Source: Hymenolepis diminuta
Taxonomy: Eukaryota > Platyhelminthes > Cestoda > Cyclophyllidea > Hymenolepididae
Direction of reading: 5' to 3'
NCBI GenBank assembly: GCA_900708905.1
Contig: CAADRB010000024.1
Span: 2,051,138 to 2,115,137, forward strand
DNA length: 64,000 nucleotides
Shown here: one piece after another, positions 51,689-63,994 of the stretch
Layout of the letters: the number at the start of each line of letters is the position of its first letter
Position numbering within the stretch: the first letter of the stretch is position 1
Notes under the pieces: model-generated
Seen by the model: only the letters and a program-made list of their open reading frames with translations
Databases searched by the model: none
What the model was told of the DNA's origin: nothing
Position numbers and translations under genes: made by a program

Positions 51689-53335
51689 CAGTCAGTTTTC
51701 CGCCTTAAGCGACTGGTTGTACTAGCAATCTTGACTAAAATGGACAAAGAACTTAAACGTCCGGGACTAAGTGGCGTAACAAAGCATCCTTTGCGCTCTC
51801 TATTAAGTATCTAGGATGTGTGGTTGATGAAATTGGCCGCCGTCAAGATCCAGAAAGCTTTGGACAACTACAGAAATGCCACAACCTGATGACATCACCA
51901 ATCCATGATCCTTCTTGTGACTTGTCAGCCATTAAAGTTCGTTTTGCCAGAGGTGCGTAACCTTACAACTAAGCTCAGCTGTTGAAAAAAGATTCTAAAT
52001 GAGACTGGGCATCCAAATGTAGGAAAGCTTTGACAAAGCTAAAGGACATGCTCACTTCTGATATCCTACTTTATATTTACAATCCGAATCTGCTTATCAC
52101 AGTGACTGCAGATGCTTCCAACTATGGCGCTGGTGCGATTGTCTCTCATGTCTTCTTACTACAGCTGAAAAGAATTATAGTCAGATTGAATAGGTATCTT
52201 TGGCCATCATTTTCACCAAAAAAGTTCCCTAAATTCCTCTACAGTCGGCACTTCATCCTATAAATGGGTCATAAACCGCTTCTCTCGTTCTTCGGATCCG
52301 TGAAGGGTATGCCGGTTTACACTGTTAGCCGACTTCAGTATTAATTGACCATCTCTTCAGCTATGATTTTAAAATTGAGTATCAGAACATAATTCGAACA
52401 AGCTGAATGTCTCATCTCATCTACGATCAGAAATATCCCGATGAATAGATTGTCATTTCAATTCTTCTTATTGAAAGTGCTACGAAATGCCTCTTTTCTG
52501 GTTCTGTACGCAAATTTCCAATAACTGCCAATGACTTACAAAATGCGACAGCTAAAGACTCAGTGCTGAAGACGGCCACGAAATACGTTCGCATGAGATG
52601 GTCAAAATCAGCTCAAAGAGTGGTGGTTTCGCACTCAAAGTAGCCCAAAGTTAATACAAATAAGCATACCACAACTACTATGTTCATTGGTAGTCTTCGC
52701 CATATATTTTTAATTCATGGCCAACCGGAAACAATCTTAAATAATGACGACACCCAGTTCTCTTCGGCTCTCTTTCAAGACCTTTGTTGGAGTCAAAGTA
52801 TCATCCACGTTTACTCACTATCTTATCATCCTCAATCAAATGACCAAGCAGAGCGATACGTTGACACCCTAAAGCGAGATCTTTGAAATTCATGTGGAAA
52901 GAAGGCGGCCCTTTCCGTGAATAGAACAATGCCGAATCCTGCCGCAAACGATTCGTCTGCCGATGCCCTTATGGGAAGAAGACCCAAGACGATTCACAAC
53001 GTCCTTCTTCATGAGGAATTCAACATTCCCTAGTTCATTTTCAGGCTCTATGAAAACTCTTGCAGCCAGTATAGCCGTTTACTTGCGCGATTATCGTCCA
53101 ACTAGGACGATAGCGGGCTATGTGAAGTGGATGTCGATGGCCAAGCTTGGATGCGAAAAGAAATCATTTTCACCTCTGGTATTCAGCAACATCGTCGAAC
53201 CTGACAACTGCTCCTTGGGATATCATCTTCCCCCGGTTGAGACTACTAGTGCTCCGAAAAGTCAACCCGGTAATTAACAAAATCTTTATTCAAAACGTGT
53301 CTGGAAGCCCCCCTCGTTCAATGATATCAAGTGGA
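51689..53335 (+). mobile_element. Ty3/gypsy-type retrotransposon fragment (pol), inactivated
   Basis: Pol-like pieces in order. An N-terminal reverse-transcriptase piece ends near 51780 (VFRLKR, MDKELKR). The thumb/connection region from about 51800 reads YLGCVVDEIGRR. The RNase H start has VTADASNYGAGAIVSHVF (about 52100-52160). Integrase shows DTQFSSALFQDLC and HPQSNDQAER (52680-52886), and the C-terminal part shows ALMGRRP and VYLRDYRPTR (to about 53150). The pieces lie in different frames with many stops. The reverse-transcriptase palm carrying the catalytic aspartates is deleted. The second integrase catalytic Asp is replaced by Asn (52743-52745). No gag, protease or LTRs are recognised, so this is an old fragment without function. 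Confidence 0.88.
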
Positions 53336-56300
53336 TCCAACGTCCTGCAGTTATGATGAAGAACTATTGTCAGGAGGTGTGGGATAAAAATGAATATTTT
53401 ATATGTTCATTACAAGTTACTGTTAGATATTAATAAAGGCTACATTTTTGTTTAAGTGAACTAGTCCAGTAATTATGTAAACATAAAGTCATATCGCAGT
53501 CGGTGACGTGAGTTTTACTCAACAAAGTCGTTCCTATCGGATTCTGTTTTTTTTCGAGTCTGGCTATTTTTTGAGCCGATAACTAACTATATATTCTCGT
53601 CATTATTTTCAGTCTAAGAGGAGTTTATGTAGAGGAGAATGTGAATGTTCTAGAACATAAGGGAATAAATCTATGAACTATATTCTTAATGGTTTACATT
53701 TCGCACCCAAAGTACGGTTTCTAGAATAATTTCATGGCAATTCCACAAGCATGTACGACTTTGGAGCCAATTTATGGCCAGTGAGAATTATTGCGCCATA
53801 ATAATGTAATAATTACGAGGAATTTATATTAAAATAAATGAATGTTCTTAAACAAAACTTAATTTTGAGTTAAAGCTATAACTAATCATTTTTCCACAGA
53901 TCCTCAAATCTCTCATAATTTCATTATAGAGGACCAATGAAATGCAGGTTCTCATAAAGATAGCCAGATATTCAAACTGCAGGATCTCAAACTCCTGGAA
54001 AACTATTTGGAATTCAGAGGCCGGTTGAGCAAGTTTTAAGAAGGTGAAAGATCAAGCCCAAATCTATACAAAACCGACAAGAATTGACACACAAAACTTG
54101 GGGCTACATAATGGAGCAATGAGCGGTTCGAAAGACGTTTGCATATTAATAAAATCCAAATTAATCCACTTATCGTGAGCGTTGTTCTCACGTTCTGTAA
54201 GTAAATCGAATGGAATATTTTCAGTTCACCCGAGCGAAATTCAAAAGCTTCGCCTCTCGTGCACTGAATTATCAATTTGATCGAATTTTCGCTCTCAAAC
54301 TTGAAATTTAAGGCTGCCAATGAAATAATGTTCGCTGTATTTACCGGCTGACAACAAATCATCCGTCCAATTTTACAATTCTACCCACTTAATAAAGGAC
54401 ACTGTGTTTGAGCTACAAGTCTTATCTCTCACACTTCCTGTGGTCTATCTAGTTGTAGCTTCATCAAATATTCAAATACTGCATTCAATTAAAAATTCAA
54501 AATAACGGGGGAATTATTTGTCACCTGATATAAAATAGGCGTCTCCAAATCCCAAAAGGGAAGAACTTTGTGGACGGAATGGCAGTTAAAAGTACATACT
54601 GGCCATAAAAACGATGCAATAATGTAATGACTACTATTAAGTGTCTCAATTGGGGGAATAAATGAAAGGGAGTTGTTATTAGGTATGCGAGAGGGAATCT
54701 GTAATTACAAAGATTGCGGATTTCCCTGAATCTTGAATAATAATCGGCTTTCTGCCAGAATTCCACCGAAACATGTCTCATTTAAATGTGACTTCTTTTG
54801 TTGTTACTCACGACGAGGGAAAATATTTATAATCTTATTATTAGGGGAAAGCACCTGAACATGGGTAATTTGCATACTTTCATTTTCTCCCTGATAATGG
54901 GGAACAGCGGACTAGTTCAACAGAACACGAGAGTTGGGAATTGAGCGGCAGTTTAGAGCAAAATCAGAAAATCAAATGGAATTTTGTTTTCATTTGATCG
55001 ATTCATGTCCGCATAATCTAGAGTCCCCATTACAGGTGATTAAATGGAAGAGTTAGTCATGACATTTCGGTGCATGTTTTCTTTTAATATTCAGGATATT
55101 TCAAAAAGCTGCTATTTCACAATATTTCGATACTACGCTGAATGTTAGTAAATTTTAGATTAAATTTTGCTTTACAGAGTCTCTTAGTGTTGGAAACAGA
55201 TCAGAGTCTATTGGTGTTTCTTTTCATCTGCAAACACTCCTTCTCTGTCAGTTACTCTCCGTCTTTGAACTTCAGGTAGATTGATCAATTCGAGTGGACG
55301 TTTTCATCTGCAAGCAGGTTTATTTACGAAAAGTGGGTTTAAGAAAGTGAAAATGATGTCGATCATTCGCTTTTGAAAACCATCTTCTACTTCGATTTTC
55401 ACCCCCCGGCTCTAACAATTTATCTACAACCCAATGTTCTCAAAATCTTAGGGTGTGTAGTTTTAGGGACAAAGAGGTCCTTACCACTCCTGGAGCTCTC
55501 TGGGAATCATGGATTGAAAACTGGAATCCTCTAAATAAAATTTCTCCTCTCCTCAGTACATACTATATTTAAAGCTCTGTACTCCCCTTTTGCAATCGCA
55601 ACCTAGATACAACTTTTTGTTTAAATGGATGAAAACCCCAAGTGGTTTTATCCCAGTTTTAATTTTTAGATTTTGGAAACGAGGGAGGGAGTCAATAATA
55701 ATTAATTTATGAAGAAAGAATGTCACAAGTCTCACTTTTTGAACTGGGGAGCATATGTTCGCAATGGAAAGAGATCGATTTGGGATATCTAAATGTACAA
55801 CCTTCATCATTTAACTCCCGGGTTCGTGGATGAGGCTATGCCGACAATATTTAGGGCTCATTGACCGACTGATTTAATTCCATTCGTGATCTTTTCAACC
55901 GATTTATCTGTATCTTCTTGCTGTCAAGATCGGGGAGATGAGATCAACAATGATATATTCAATAGAGCATATGTATATTAATATAATAAAGTGACGAAAA
56001 GAAACTCTTTGTGAAAACCACTATATTATAATTTAATTCTTAATAAGTTTGAGGCATAGTATTCTTCAGTAGGAGGTAGAATATAGTCAGGATTGCACCC
56101 CGTCAGAGCAGAGGTCGTATAGGTTTATACTACACTACATTTTTACTATTAAATTGCCATTAGGAATAAATATTTTCCTTTTTTAAGTGCAAATGAATTT
56201 TGAGCAGTAAGTGTCTGCACTGCCCTTTTACGGTTAATCTCACAGATTTGCTTCCCCATCCCCATCCCCTCTTCCTTCCTCCCTTTAAAGTTGGAAAAGC

Positions 56301-59300
56301 CAATTATCTTTCCAGATGAAGCTCATCGCTGGGACTTGTATCCAAAATCCAGATGCCTACCGACCCTAAATTAAAGACAACTCACTGAGTTCTCATTAAT
56401 TTTACGCCCAGTAACTTTTCCTTTTATTAGTTTAAATAAAAATTTGTATTTGATTTAATAATAATTCAGTTGATAATCTTTAAAGTGTCATTAGATTTCA
56501 GGTTGAGTGAACTTTTAGTGAGCTGCGCTTTGTTTAAAAAATCTTTGTGCTAATTTACTCAATATACACTTAGTTGTAGGAAAGTTAAATTAATGAAGCG
56601 AATTGACATGACCAACCCCTCGATTCAATCGACCAATCAAAAAGTTCTAAATATCACGGATATGATCCTATTCGAGAAACGTTGAGATCAAGCATTACAC
56701 TTTGAAACACTGAAATAAGACAATGTGAACTTTCAACCAAATGATCTGGGGGCTTTATTTTCTGTTAATTACTTGTCTTCATATCCTTCTCCACTTATTG
56801 AACCATACAACTAATGTTAATTTCCGGCTTTTGCTTAACCATGGATAAAAATAATGCTTTAGACCAGGACTAAAGGAATATAACTTGTAATATCCATCAA
56901 ATCTACCCTCCGAGGGGTTTGCCTGCAGTTTTCTATGGAAGGGACAAAATGATGTAAACGAAATACTCAGGGATCTCACGAAATGTTGATGGCCTTTTAA
57001 TCGGGAAACATCTCCACCACTGTGTACAATTTATTCTGTCCACTATACTGAACTTATTGACTTTGACTTCAACCTGGGTCAACCATTTTCTAATATCTGT
57101 GTGGTTAACAAATTTCGAAAAAAATGTAGCTCTTGGACTACCTGAATCCTATAGGCGTATTCAATTGCTCTCCCATCTTCTGATTTTGGATACATTGAAG
57201 TTGGTAATTTAATGGCTCTGGAATTGGAGCTTAGCCAGCCCAAGATCTATGGATAGCAGATACTGTGGACATTCCAGTAAGCATTGATTACATATATAAT
57301 AATGCAGCAGGCTTATGAATGACTTGTCCCATGAAATACTCATTCATTTGCTCGTTATTAAAAGACTGTATGAGCACGAAGGAAATTCGCAATGGAAGCA
57401 CAACAACCTGACAATGTGTAACATAAGCACGCATTTATTGAAGTTTAAATAGTGAAAGTTGTGGAACTCAGTCATGAAATGCTAAGATTTCTCTAATTTG
57501 TGTAAGAAATGGCTCTTCGTTTTTGGACCAGTTGGGTTGGAGTTTTGTGCGGGAGTTTCTTAAAGTTTCATTTTGAAAAATTTTGGGGCTGAAAAATTTA
57601 GCCGAGTTTCAGTTTTTATAAACGAGAGTTTGCATTCATTTGCACATCTTTATCCACTAATTTTTCAGATTTGTTTTAATTTATTTGGCAGGAGAGAAGA
57701 CGCAAGTTTAAAAGGCAGTAAACAATTGCAAGTTAACATTTTGCTGAGATTGTGCACCTAGTTATCATGAATGATTATTGAGAAGGCCTTTGCTGCCTTT
57801 CAAGAGTATTTGTCGATACCTTCCAGGCCAACGCGATTGGATTAATACAGAAAATGTTAAAGACTATTAAAGTGAACTTAATTATCTTTCATTACTTTGA
57901 TCCCATTAAATGATTAACAATAACTTTTCTCCTTGTGAATACCTTGGTCCACTAATCAATTTTTAAATATTAAAACAAAGGCTTTTCATTTTACATAATT
58001 CATAGAATCGAAATTAAAATAAGTCATCTAAGTCTTTAACACATTTGTTTCACTAAAGCCAGGTATGGAAAAAAGGATTCTATAGGGTTGTATAGTGATT
58101 AATATACATTGCAGTGATTACTCATTGCATTACCACCTATAAAACTACTATACCCTCCGACTGAGAGGAGAAGACAATTTGAGTTCGATAGTCGGGGCAG
58201 TAAAAGACGGCAGCTAAGTAGATCTAATAAAAAGAATAGGGTTGTATTTACAATTCTATTTGTTGACATTACTGTCGAAAATGACTTGACTTGAATTTTA
58301 TATTTCAGAATTGGGCACCATTAAAAGGATATTTAGAGGGGCAAATCCAGTTCCATACGAAGCATCGTAGTTCGCTGGTATGGCTCTTAAGATATTGAAG
58401 AATAAGAAATAGTCACCAGATATGAAGAAATTAGAGCTTCAAGAAGAAAGAGGTGAAACAATCGGTAAACATAATGTACCATTGCAAAGAGAGGAACACA
58501 GGGAGGGTTGGAAATTCAATAGGCAGTCGGGTTCTAGAGATAGTAGTTTTTAGTAGTAGGATATAGTCGGAACTGACTTGGTTGGTGTGGATAAGAGATC
58601 AAACTGCAAAATTTAGCAAGGAAAAGCTAAAGATAAGAGCCGGAATAACAGAATAGTTTAAGTATTTAGTAAGGAATCCCGTGGGTGATCTAAAAGGAAA
58701 CATATTGTGACTGAGAAATCCAGAAGAGAAGTTAAAATATAACAGCTTCTTGGTCTCAGCACTGTCGAATGATGAGCGAGCGCCATGTTTCAAAACAGTT
58801 CAGGTTATTGGCAAGTTGTCTGAAACCAAAAACTCTGAACTTGCGTCCCAACTGACGAGAATATAATAAGAAAACAGAATTTTTGCTATCATAAACAATA
58901 TATACGTCTTTAAAGGTTGCAAAACTGGTATCTTACTTTTGTCTATGTAATGCTGACATCTCTTCTTTGCATTTAGAGGAATATAATTATAAGGAATTGC
59001 CAAATGTAAACACAAATTTGCTAGATGGTTAAGTAGTCATTGCAGTAGTGTATCTTAAACGTATTCCCTAGAAATACTACGGGAAAACTGATTTGGGCTA
59101 AAATGTCACCTAATGCTGTTTCCTCTTAATGTCCTCGTTTGAGTATTCTAACATAAGTGGTAATTTTGTACGTCTCACTTTGTTCATTTAATCAGTCTCC
59201 TTGAATGGTTAAGTTGACAATACTTGTCAGAAAGATGTTAAGTTTTGCATGCGAGAGTTTTAACTTGTATAATTACATCTAAAAAAACGAATAGTAAATT

Positions 59301-61900
59301 ACTGTATAGTAAATATTATTCCTTAACATAACCAAGAAATAAAGCGAAATACAGAAAAATTCGAATAAATTATAGAAAACGGAGTTTTATCAAACAAATT
59401 TAAAATATTTCAACCAAATTTTTCGATAGGAGATTTGATATTACTCTTCTCACTAACAGATATCAAAGTCACGATTAGAAAAGCCAAGAACGTTTCACTT
59501 GAAGATCTGCCACGATAAGGCATCACTGTACTCCACAGCAGTACAAACTCATCTAGAAGAAAAGTGATCGAAAGCAAGTTGTGTAGAAACTCCAACGATT
59601 TTCAAAGAATGTATAGAATTGTTTACATTAGCACAAAATCTGTATAGTTTCATTAATATTTAAATACATTTTCACATTCTCACCATTGCCAAAGTCAAAA
59701 TTTTGAATTAATATCAATCAAAATGTAGGTCAGCTATGGAATACCAAATCAAAATATTATATTTTAATCCAGATAACTATAAATTTCTGTGATTTCATTT
59801 TGGATCCTAGTCATTAATTATCTAGTACAATCCGGCAAGTTACCAAAGCCACTGTTTTACAGATGAATAGACATACAAGACGTTCTTAGGTACCTTTAAA
59901 CTAAGACCCAACAGTCGATTTTAACATTGAAATAAGGCAAAAAAACAAGACACTCTGGAAAATTCATATATCTCCTGTATTCTGACTGCCGTGTAATGGT
60001 GTTTTCATAGTAATTCAAGAAACTAATATTTGACTTTAAATATCCAACTCAACTCGACGTGCTTTAGATTGGGCTGGGTATCTCACCCAAGTTTTTACGC
60101 TATTGGTGCAGACGCCTGTTCTCTAGTCTCTCCATTTTCATCATTCTTTTTTCGTCCAGTTCACTCTTTTATTCATGTCAGTTTCAAATATTCCTCGGGT
60201 CCCCTATTGACCTTCCGATTTGAGCGGGATGATTATCTTTTAAGAAAGATAAATGGTATTATGAGAGGATTGATCTAAAGAATTGCGAGCTCTCAAAATT
60301 ACCCTTTTTTTAGTTATAAATATTGCACACAGATTGGGTGATTTACAGTACTAATGAAAATGAATATTATTGCTACTATTATTATGATTTCGACTTATTT
60401 AAATTTCTGCGTGAGGCTGGAACAACAAACCTATGATGCTCCTGAAAAACGATGCACTATGAGCTCTTTGGAAAATCGACTTGCGTACTCGATAAGCTAG
60501 AAAGCTTGTTATTATAGCTTTATAGTGACGTATTAGGGAGCAATAGCCGGTAATTAAGACTTGAGTCGGCTGTGATTTACGCACCGTCTATTAAGACGCA
60601 ATTAATAGAAGAAGACCAAATTAAAAAAAAAAACTCTTCGTGTCAATCAGAATAGACATTTTCGATACGCAAAATTGGGACTGACATCCACAGATACTTG
60701 AACAACTATACCTATAAAATATCAATGTGGGATTAAGTTCCCCAATCTATGTATCATTAATAAAAGAAAATAACGAAGAAGTTATGGAAAGTGTGAATAG
60801 TATTATGATGTCTAAACTATGAAGAGTCAAGTCTGTCTGTCATCATTCTGCTTTGGAATCTCTTTCATCAAGGTAAGCTGGAATCAGTCAACTCAGTAAT
60901 TATTGAAGGACCCAGATAAGAAAAAAGTTAAAGATGAAGATTCGCAAGTGCAGATAATACTAAATATCTATAAAATTAGGGTTTTAAATTAACACATAGA
61001 ATGCAAAATTATAATTGAGCTTATAAAGGGAAAACGAAACATTCAAATTGGATGACTATGGGTAAATGATAAAATAAGCAGTTTGATCAATTATACTCGG
61101 AAGATAAATGAAAATCTGCAATTAATTAATCAGAAATTGAAGCCTACATTTTTGACTGTGCAAAATACATCCAGGTTTAAATATAGATCGAATTTATATA
61201 TTGCATTATAATTATATCTTCATATGATCGACTTTCGGTAATTTCTGATTTGAATGTCCTGAGAAATTTATCAAATCCATCCTTGATTCTGGAAACTAAA
61301 TTAAGTGTCTTTATATTAAACAATTAATCAGTTTTTGGAAAAACCTACACCTATTTTAGTAATAGTAGTAGATAAAACTGAATATAATTCCCTCTACATA
61401 ATGTCACTTTCAAATAAATGTCCTGAGTTATAAAAATATTTCAATTATTAAATGAAAGGGGATGGATTTAGAGTAAATATGCATAAATTTAAAATAAAAT
61501 AATCTGCTTTATGAGTTAAATATGAAAATTAACTAATGAAAGACAGTCAAATGCATTCGACAATTTCTTCAAAATATCCAGAAATGTGAGAGGAGTCAAG
61601 CGTGTAAATTCTTGCTTATGTGAGAAATGATATTGCAAACATAAAAAGCATTTCTGATATATAGTCTCATAGATTTTGCATTATATTGGTCAAATCAGAT
61701 CTTCGCTGACATCAAAGTGAAATAGTAAATCTATTTTTGGATTGCTTAATGAATTGATAACTAAGAGTTAGAGTCTTTCAAGTATTCACCAATATATACC
61801 TGTAACACACAGTATTTAATTGGCAATAATTGTAAACAATGAGTTTTCATATTGAATAATTGTCAACTAAGTAACGTTATTATTTTTATTTAAATGCATA
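53336..61900. other. Intergenic, no gene recognised
   Basis: 8.5 kb between the gypsy fragment and ISCU. Open frames (for example 54036-54362 and 54521-54781 minus, 60030-60278 plus) show no known motif, and their lengths fit chance. One short motif copy is at 57262-57285. Much of 59600-61900 is AT-rich with no structure that I can see. Confidence 0.6.
57262..57285 (+). repeat. Short dispersed motif (gtggacatcc type), copy 4
   Basis: actgtggacattccagtaag preceded by gagcttagccagccc, similar to the surroundings of 19831 (tttagccatccc) and 49654. Confidence 0.35.
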
Positions 61901-62025
61901 GAGAAAGCTACGTAGGTTTAACTAAATGAGTGAAAGTATAAATTCATACGTATTGGGTTCGTTTATGTTCATCGTCCGTTTAGGCGCGTCATTGAAAGCT
62001 ATAGTCGCTTAAAGTTGCACACCTG

Positions 62026-62527
62026 ATGATGTTGTCTCGATTATCACAAACTTTGCTACGTACCAATCTTGGGTCACTCACTAAGTTATCTGTTGCTTCT
62101 TATCACGCGAATGTTATTGATCACTATGAAAACCCCAGAAATGTTGGAACTCTTGATAAGAACAAGAAAAATGTCGGAACTGGTCTCGTAGGAGCTCCTG
62201 CATGCGGTGATGTGATGAAAATGCAAATTGAGGTAAGGTTCACTTTATTTATTAATATATCACCCTTGATTGTTGTCTACACGGTTTTTTTATTTATTAT
62301 TGATTCTTTTCGGTTTATTAATCATATTCTGTTTTCATTAAAGGTTGATGATGAAGGCCGTATTGTGGATGCTAAATTCAAAACCTTCGGGTGTTGTTCT
62401 GCTATTGCCTCTAGCTCCCTCGCCACTGAGTGGATAAAGGGAAAGACTCTCGATGAAGCTTCCAGTATTAAAAACACAGATATTGCAAAAGAACTTCGTC
62501 TTCCCCCTATTAAACTGCACTGTTCTA
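62026..62527 (+). CDS. ISCU: Iron-sulfur cluster assembly scaffold ISCU, exons 1-2, 3' end missing
   Basis: Mitochondrial scaffold on which cysteine desulfurase NFS1, frataxin and ferredoxin build [2Fe-2S] clusters before HSPA9/HSC20 transfer. Exon 1 is 62026-62232 (69 codons) and exon 2 is 62344-62527 (61 codons plus one base). The start is ATGATG; an in-frame TAG lies eight codons upstream, in ctatagtcgctt. Residues 1-28 form an Arg/Ser/Leu-rich mitochondrial presequence. The core begins YHANVIDHYENPRNVG. All three cluster cysteines are present (GAPACGD, FGC, KLHCS), as are the conserved Asp after the first and the HSPA9-binding LPPIK. Unusually, TFGCGSA reads TFGCCSA. The last about 25-30 residues (MLAEDAI-like in relatives) are absent because their exon is in or beyond the gap. 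Confidence 0.96.
62233..62343 (+). other. ISCU intron 1
   Basis: 111 bases, phase 0, gtaagg...ttttcattaaag. It is small, in contrast with the EAG introns. The open frame reads through it, but the translation (hydrophobic, FLFIIDSF) is unlike ISCU and interrupts QIE|VDDEG, which is contiguous in relatives. Confidence 0.93.
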
Positions 62528-62713
62528 GTAAGTTATCGATTTGTCTAGATATTTTACTTGTTAGTTGCATAAATATGTATAGTTAGTCAAATGGCTTTAT
62601 TTGTATATGTTCTTTTGTACACGACCATTTCTTTGCGCTGTCATCTCAAATTGGTCACGCCCAAATAATTAGCTTTAAATTAAATAATTCCTTTTACATT
62701 TTTAAATAATCTC

Positions 62714-62896
62714 TTATTCTGTGTCATTCCTTTTTTCGGTGTTGGTAGTTATTCGCAATTTAGTGCTTAAGTCTGCAGGTTTTGAGATAAAGTTTGAGCA
62801 TCCGTTGGAGAAGAAATGCTTAGTATTCACTTCCTTTTCATCCCTAACGTATATGCTAATGCTGTTCGATTGAGTTTCGTCAGGGCTAAGCGCCAT
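62714..62896 (-). CDS. Hypothetical small ORF (60 codons), doubtful
   Basis: Begins MALSPDETQSNSISIYVRDE and ends ...TEKRNDTE before TAA. It is hydrophilic, with no domain I recognise. Its ATG lies about 30-40 bases downstream, on the minus strand, of a CRE/E-box pair, so it could be the first exon of a divergent gene or a small gene inside ISCU intron 2. Chance is equally likely at this length. Confidence 0.2.
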   Translation of the reverse strand: MALSPDETQSNSISIYVRDEKEVNTKHFFSNGCSNFISKPADLSTKLRITTNTEKRNDTE

Positions 62897-63250
62897 TTTT
62901 AAATGTCCTGAATCTAGAATATTACGTCACGTGATCGTTCTGTTTGGCTGGCTCCTTTTTCGGAATGCGACTTAGACAGAAGTCGTCGTCACGTATTGAA
63001 TGGCTTATAGATGTTATCTATCATTGTTCATTATCGTGTTCATGCGACTAATTACCATTTCTTACTTACTTTGGTAGTGCTTATATTAAATTAACCAAAG
63101 AAAAGTGTCAAACAACCTAGCACGTGATGAACTATTTACCATTAAATGTAGAGGGTCAAATCAATCTTCACTGATTGGCCCGTCGTTTGACCAATCATGT
63201 ATAGTACAACATAATAACTACGACTATTTCCACGATGCACTTTTTTCAAA
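62890..63250. promoter_or_regulatory. Promoter-like cluster: CRE, two CACGTGAT boxes, inverted CCAAT pair
   Basis: TACGTCA overlaps CACGTGAT at 62923-62935, and a second CACGTGAT lies at 63121-63128. The arms tgattgg (63172-63178) and ccaatca (63191-63197) form a perfect inverted pair 12 bases apart. Such combinations (CREB/ATF, USF/bHLH and NF-Y sites) are typical of animal housekeeping promoters, often bidirectional. The gene it would drive is not visible; it may start in the gap. Confidence 0.4.
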
Positions 63251-63311
63251 TTTGTCTATATTTTCTGTACCCACCATTATCAGATCCGAGTCATCTTTAG
63301 TGTCGGATACC

Positions 63312-63994
63312 NNNNNNNNNNNNNNNNNNNNNNNNNNNNNNNNNNNNNNNNNNNNNNNNNNNNNNNNNNNNNNNNNNNNNNNNNNNNNNNNNNNNNNNNN
63401 NNNNNNNNNNNNNNNNNNNNNNNNNNNNNNNNNNNNNNNNNNNNNNNNNNNNNNNNNNNNNNNNNNNNNNNNNNNNNNNNNNNNNNNNNNNNNNNNNNNN
63501 NNNNNNNNNNNNNNNNNNNNNNNNNNNNNNNNNNNNNNNNNNNNNNNNNNNNNNNNNNNNNNNNNNNNNNNNNNNNNNNNNNNNNNNNNNNNNNNNNNNN
63601 NNNNNNNNNNNNNNNNNNNNNNNNNNNNNNNNNNNNNNNNNNNNNNNNNNNNNNNNNNNNNNNNNNNNNNNNNNNNNNNNNNNNNNNNNNNNNNNNNNNN
63701 NNNNNNNNNNNNNNNNNNNNNNNNNNNNNNNNNNNNNNNNNNNNNNNNNNNNNNNNNNNNNNNNNNNNNNNNNNNNNNNNNNNNNNNNNNNNNNNNNNNN
63801 NNNNNNNNNNNNNNNNNNNNNNNNNNNNNNNNNNNNNNNNNNNNNNNNNNNNNNNNNNNNNNNNNNNNNNNNNNNNNNNNNNNNNNNNNNNNNNNNNNNN
63901 NNNNNNNNNNNNNNNNNNNNNNNNNNNNNNNNNNNNNNNNNNNNNNNNNNNNNNNNNNNNNNNNNNNNNNNNNNNNNNNNNNNNNNNNNNNNNN
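63312..63994. other. Assembly gap (683 Ns)
   Basis: Unresolved sequence; six known bases (taataa) follow at the window end. The final ISCU exon and possibly the start of a neighbouring gene may be here. Confidence 1.

Larger units (their letters stand above)
62528..63311 (+). other. Start of ISCU intron 2, up to the gap
   Basis: Begins with the donor gtaagt after the first base (A) of the codon that is ATG in relatives. I looked for ag|TG followed by a LAEDAI-like reading and found none. The segment holds the promoter-like motifs at 62890-63250 and a short minus-strand open frame. Confidence 0.7.

Noticed and set aside
62764..62870. Candidate ISCU exon 3 after caatttag (TGCTTAAG...)
   Set aside because: The phase would fit, but the translation (MLKSAGFEIKF...) does not resemble the conserved MLAEDAI C-terminus.
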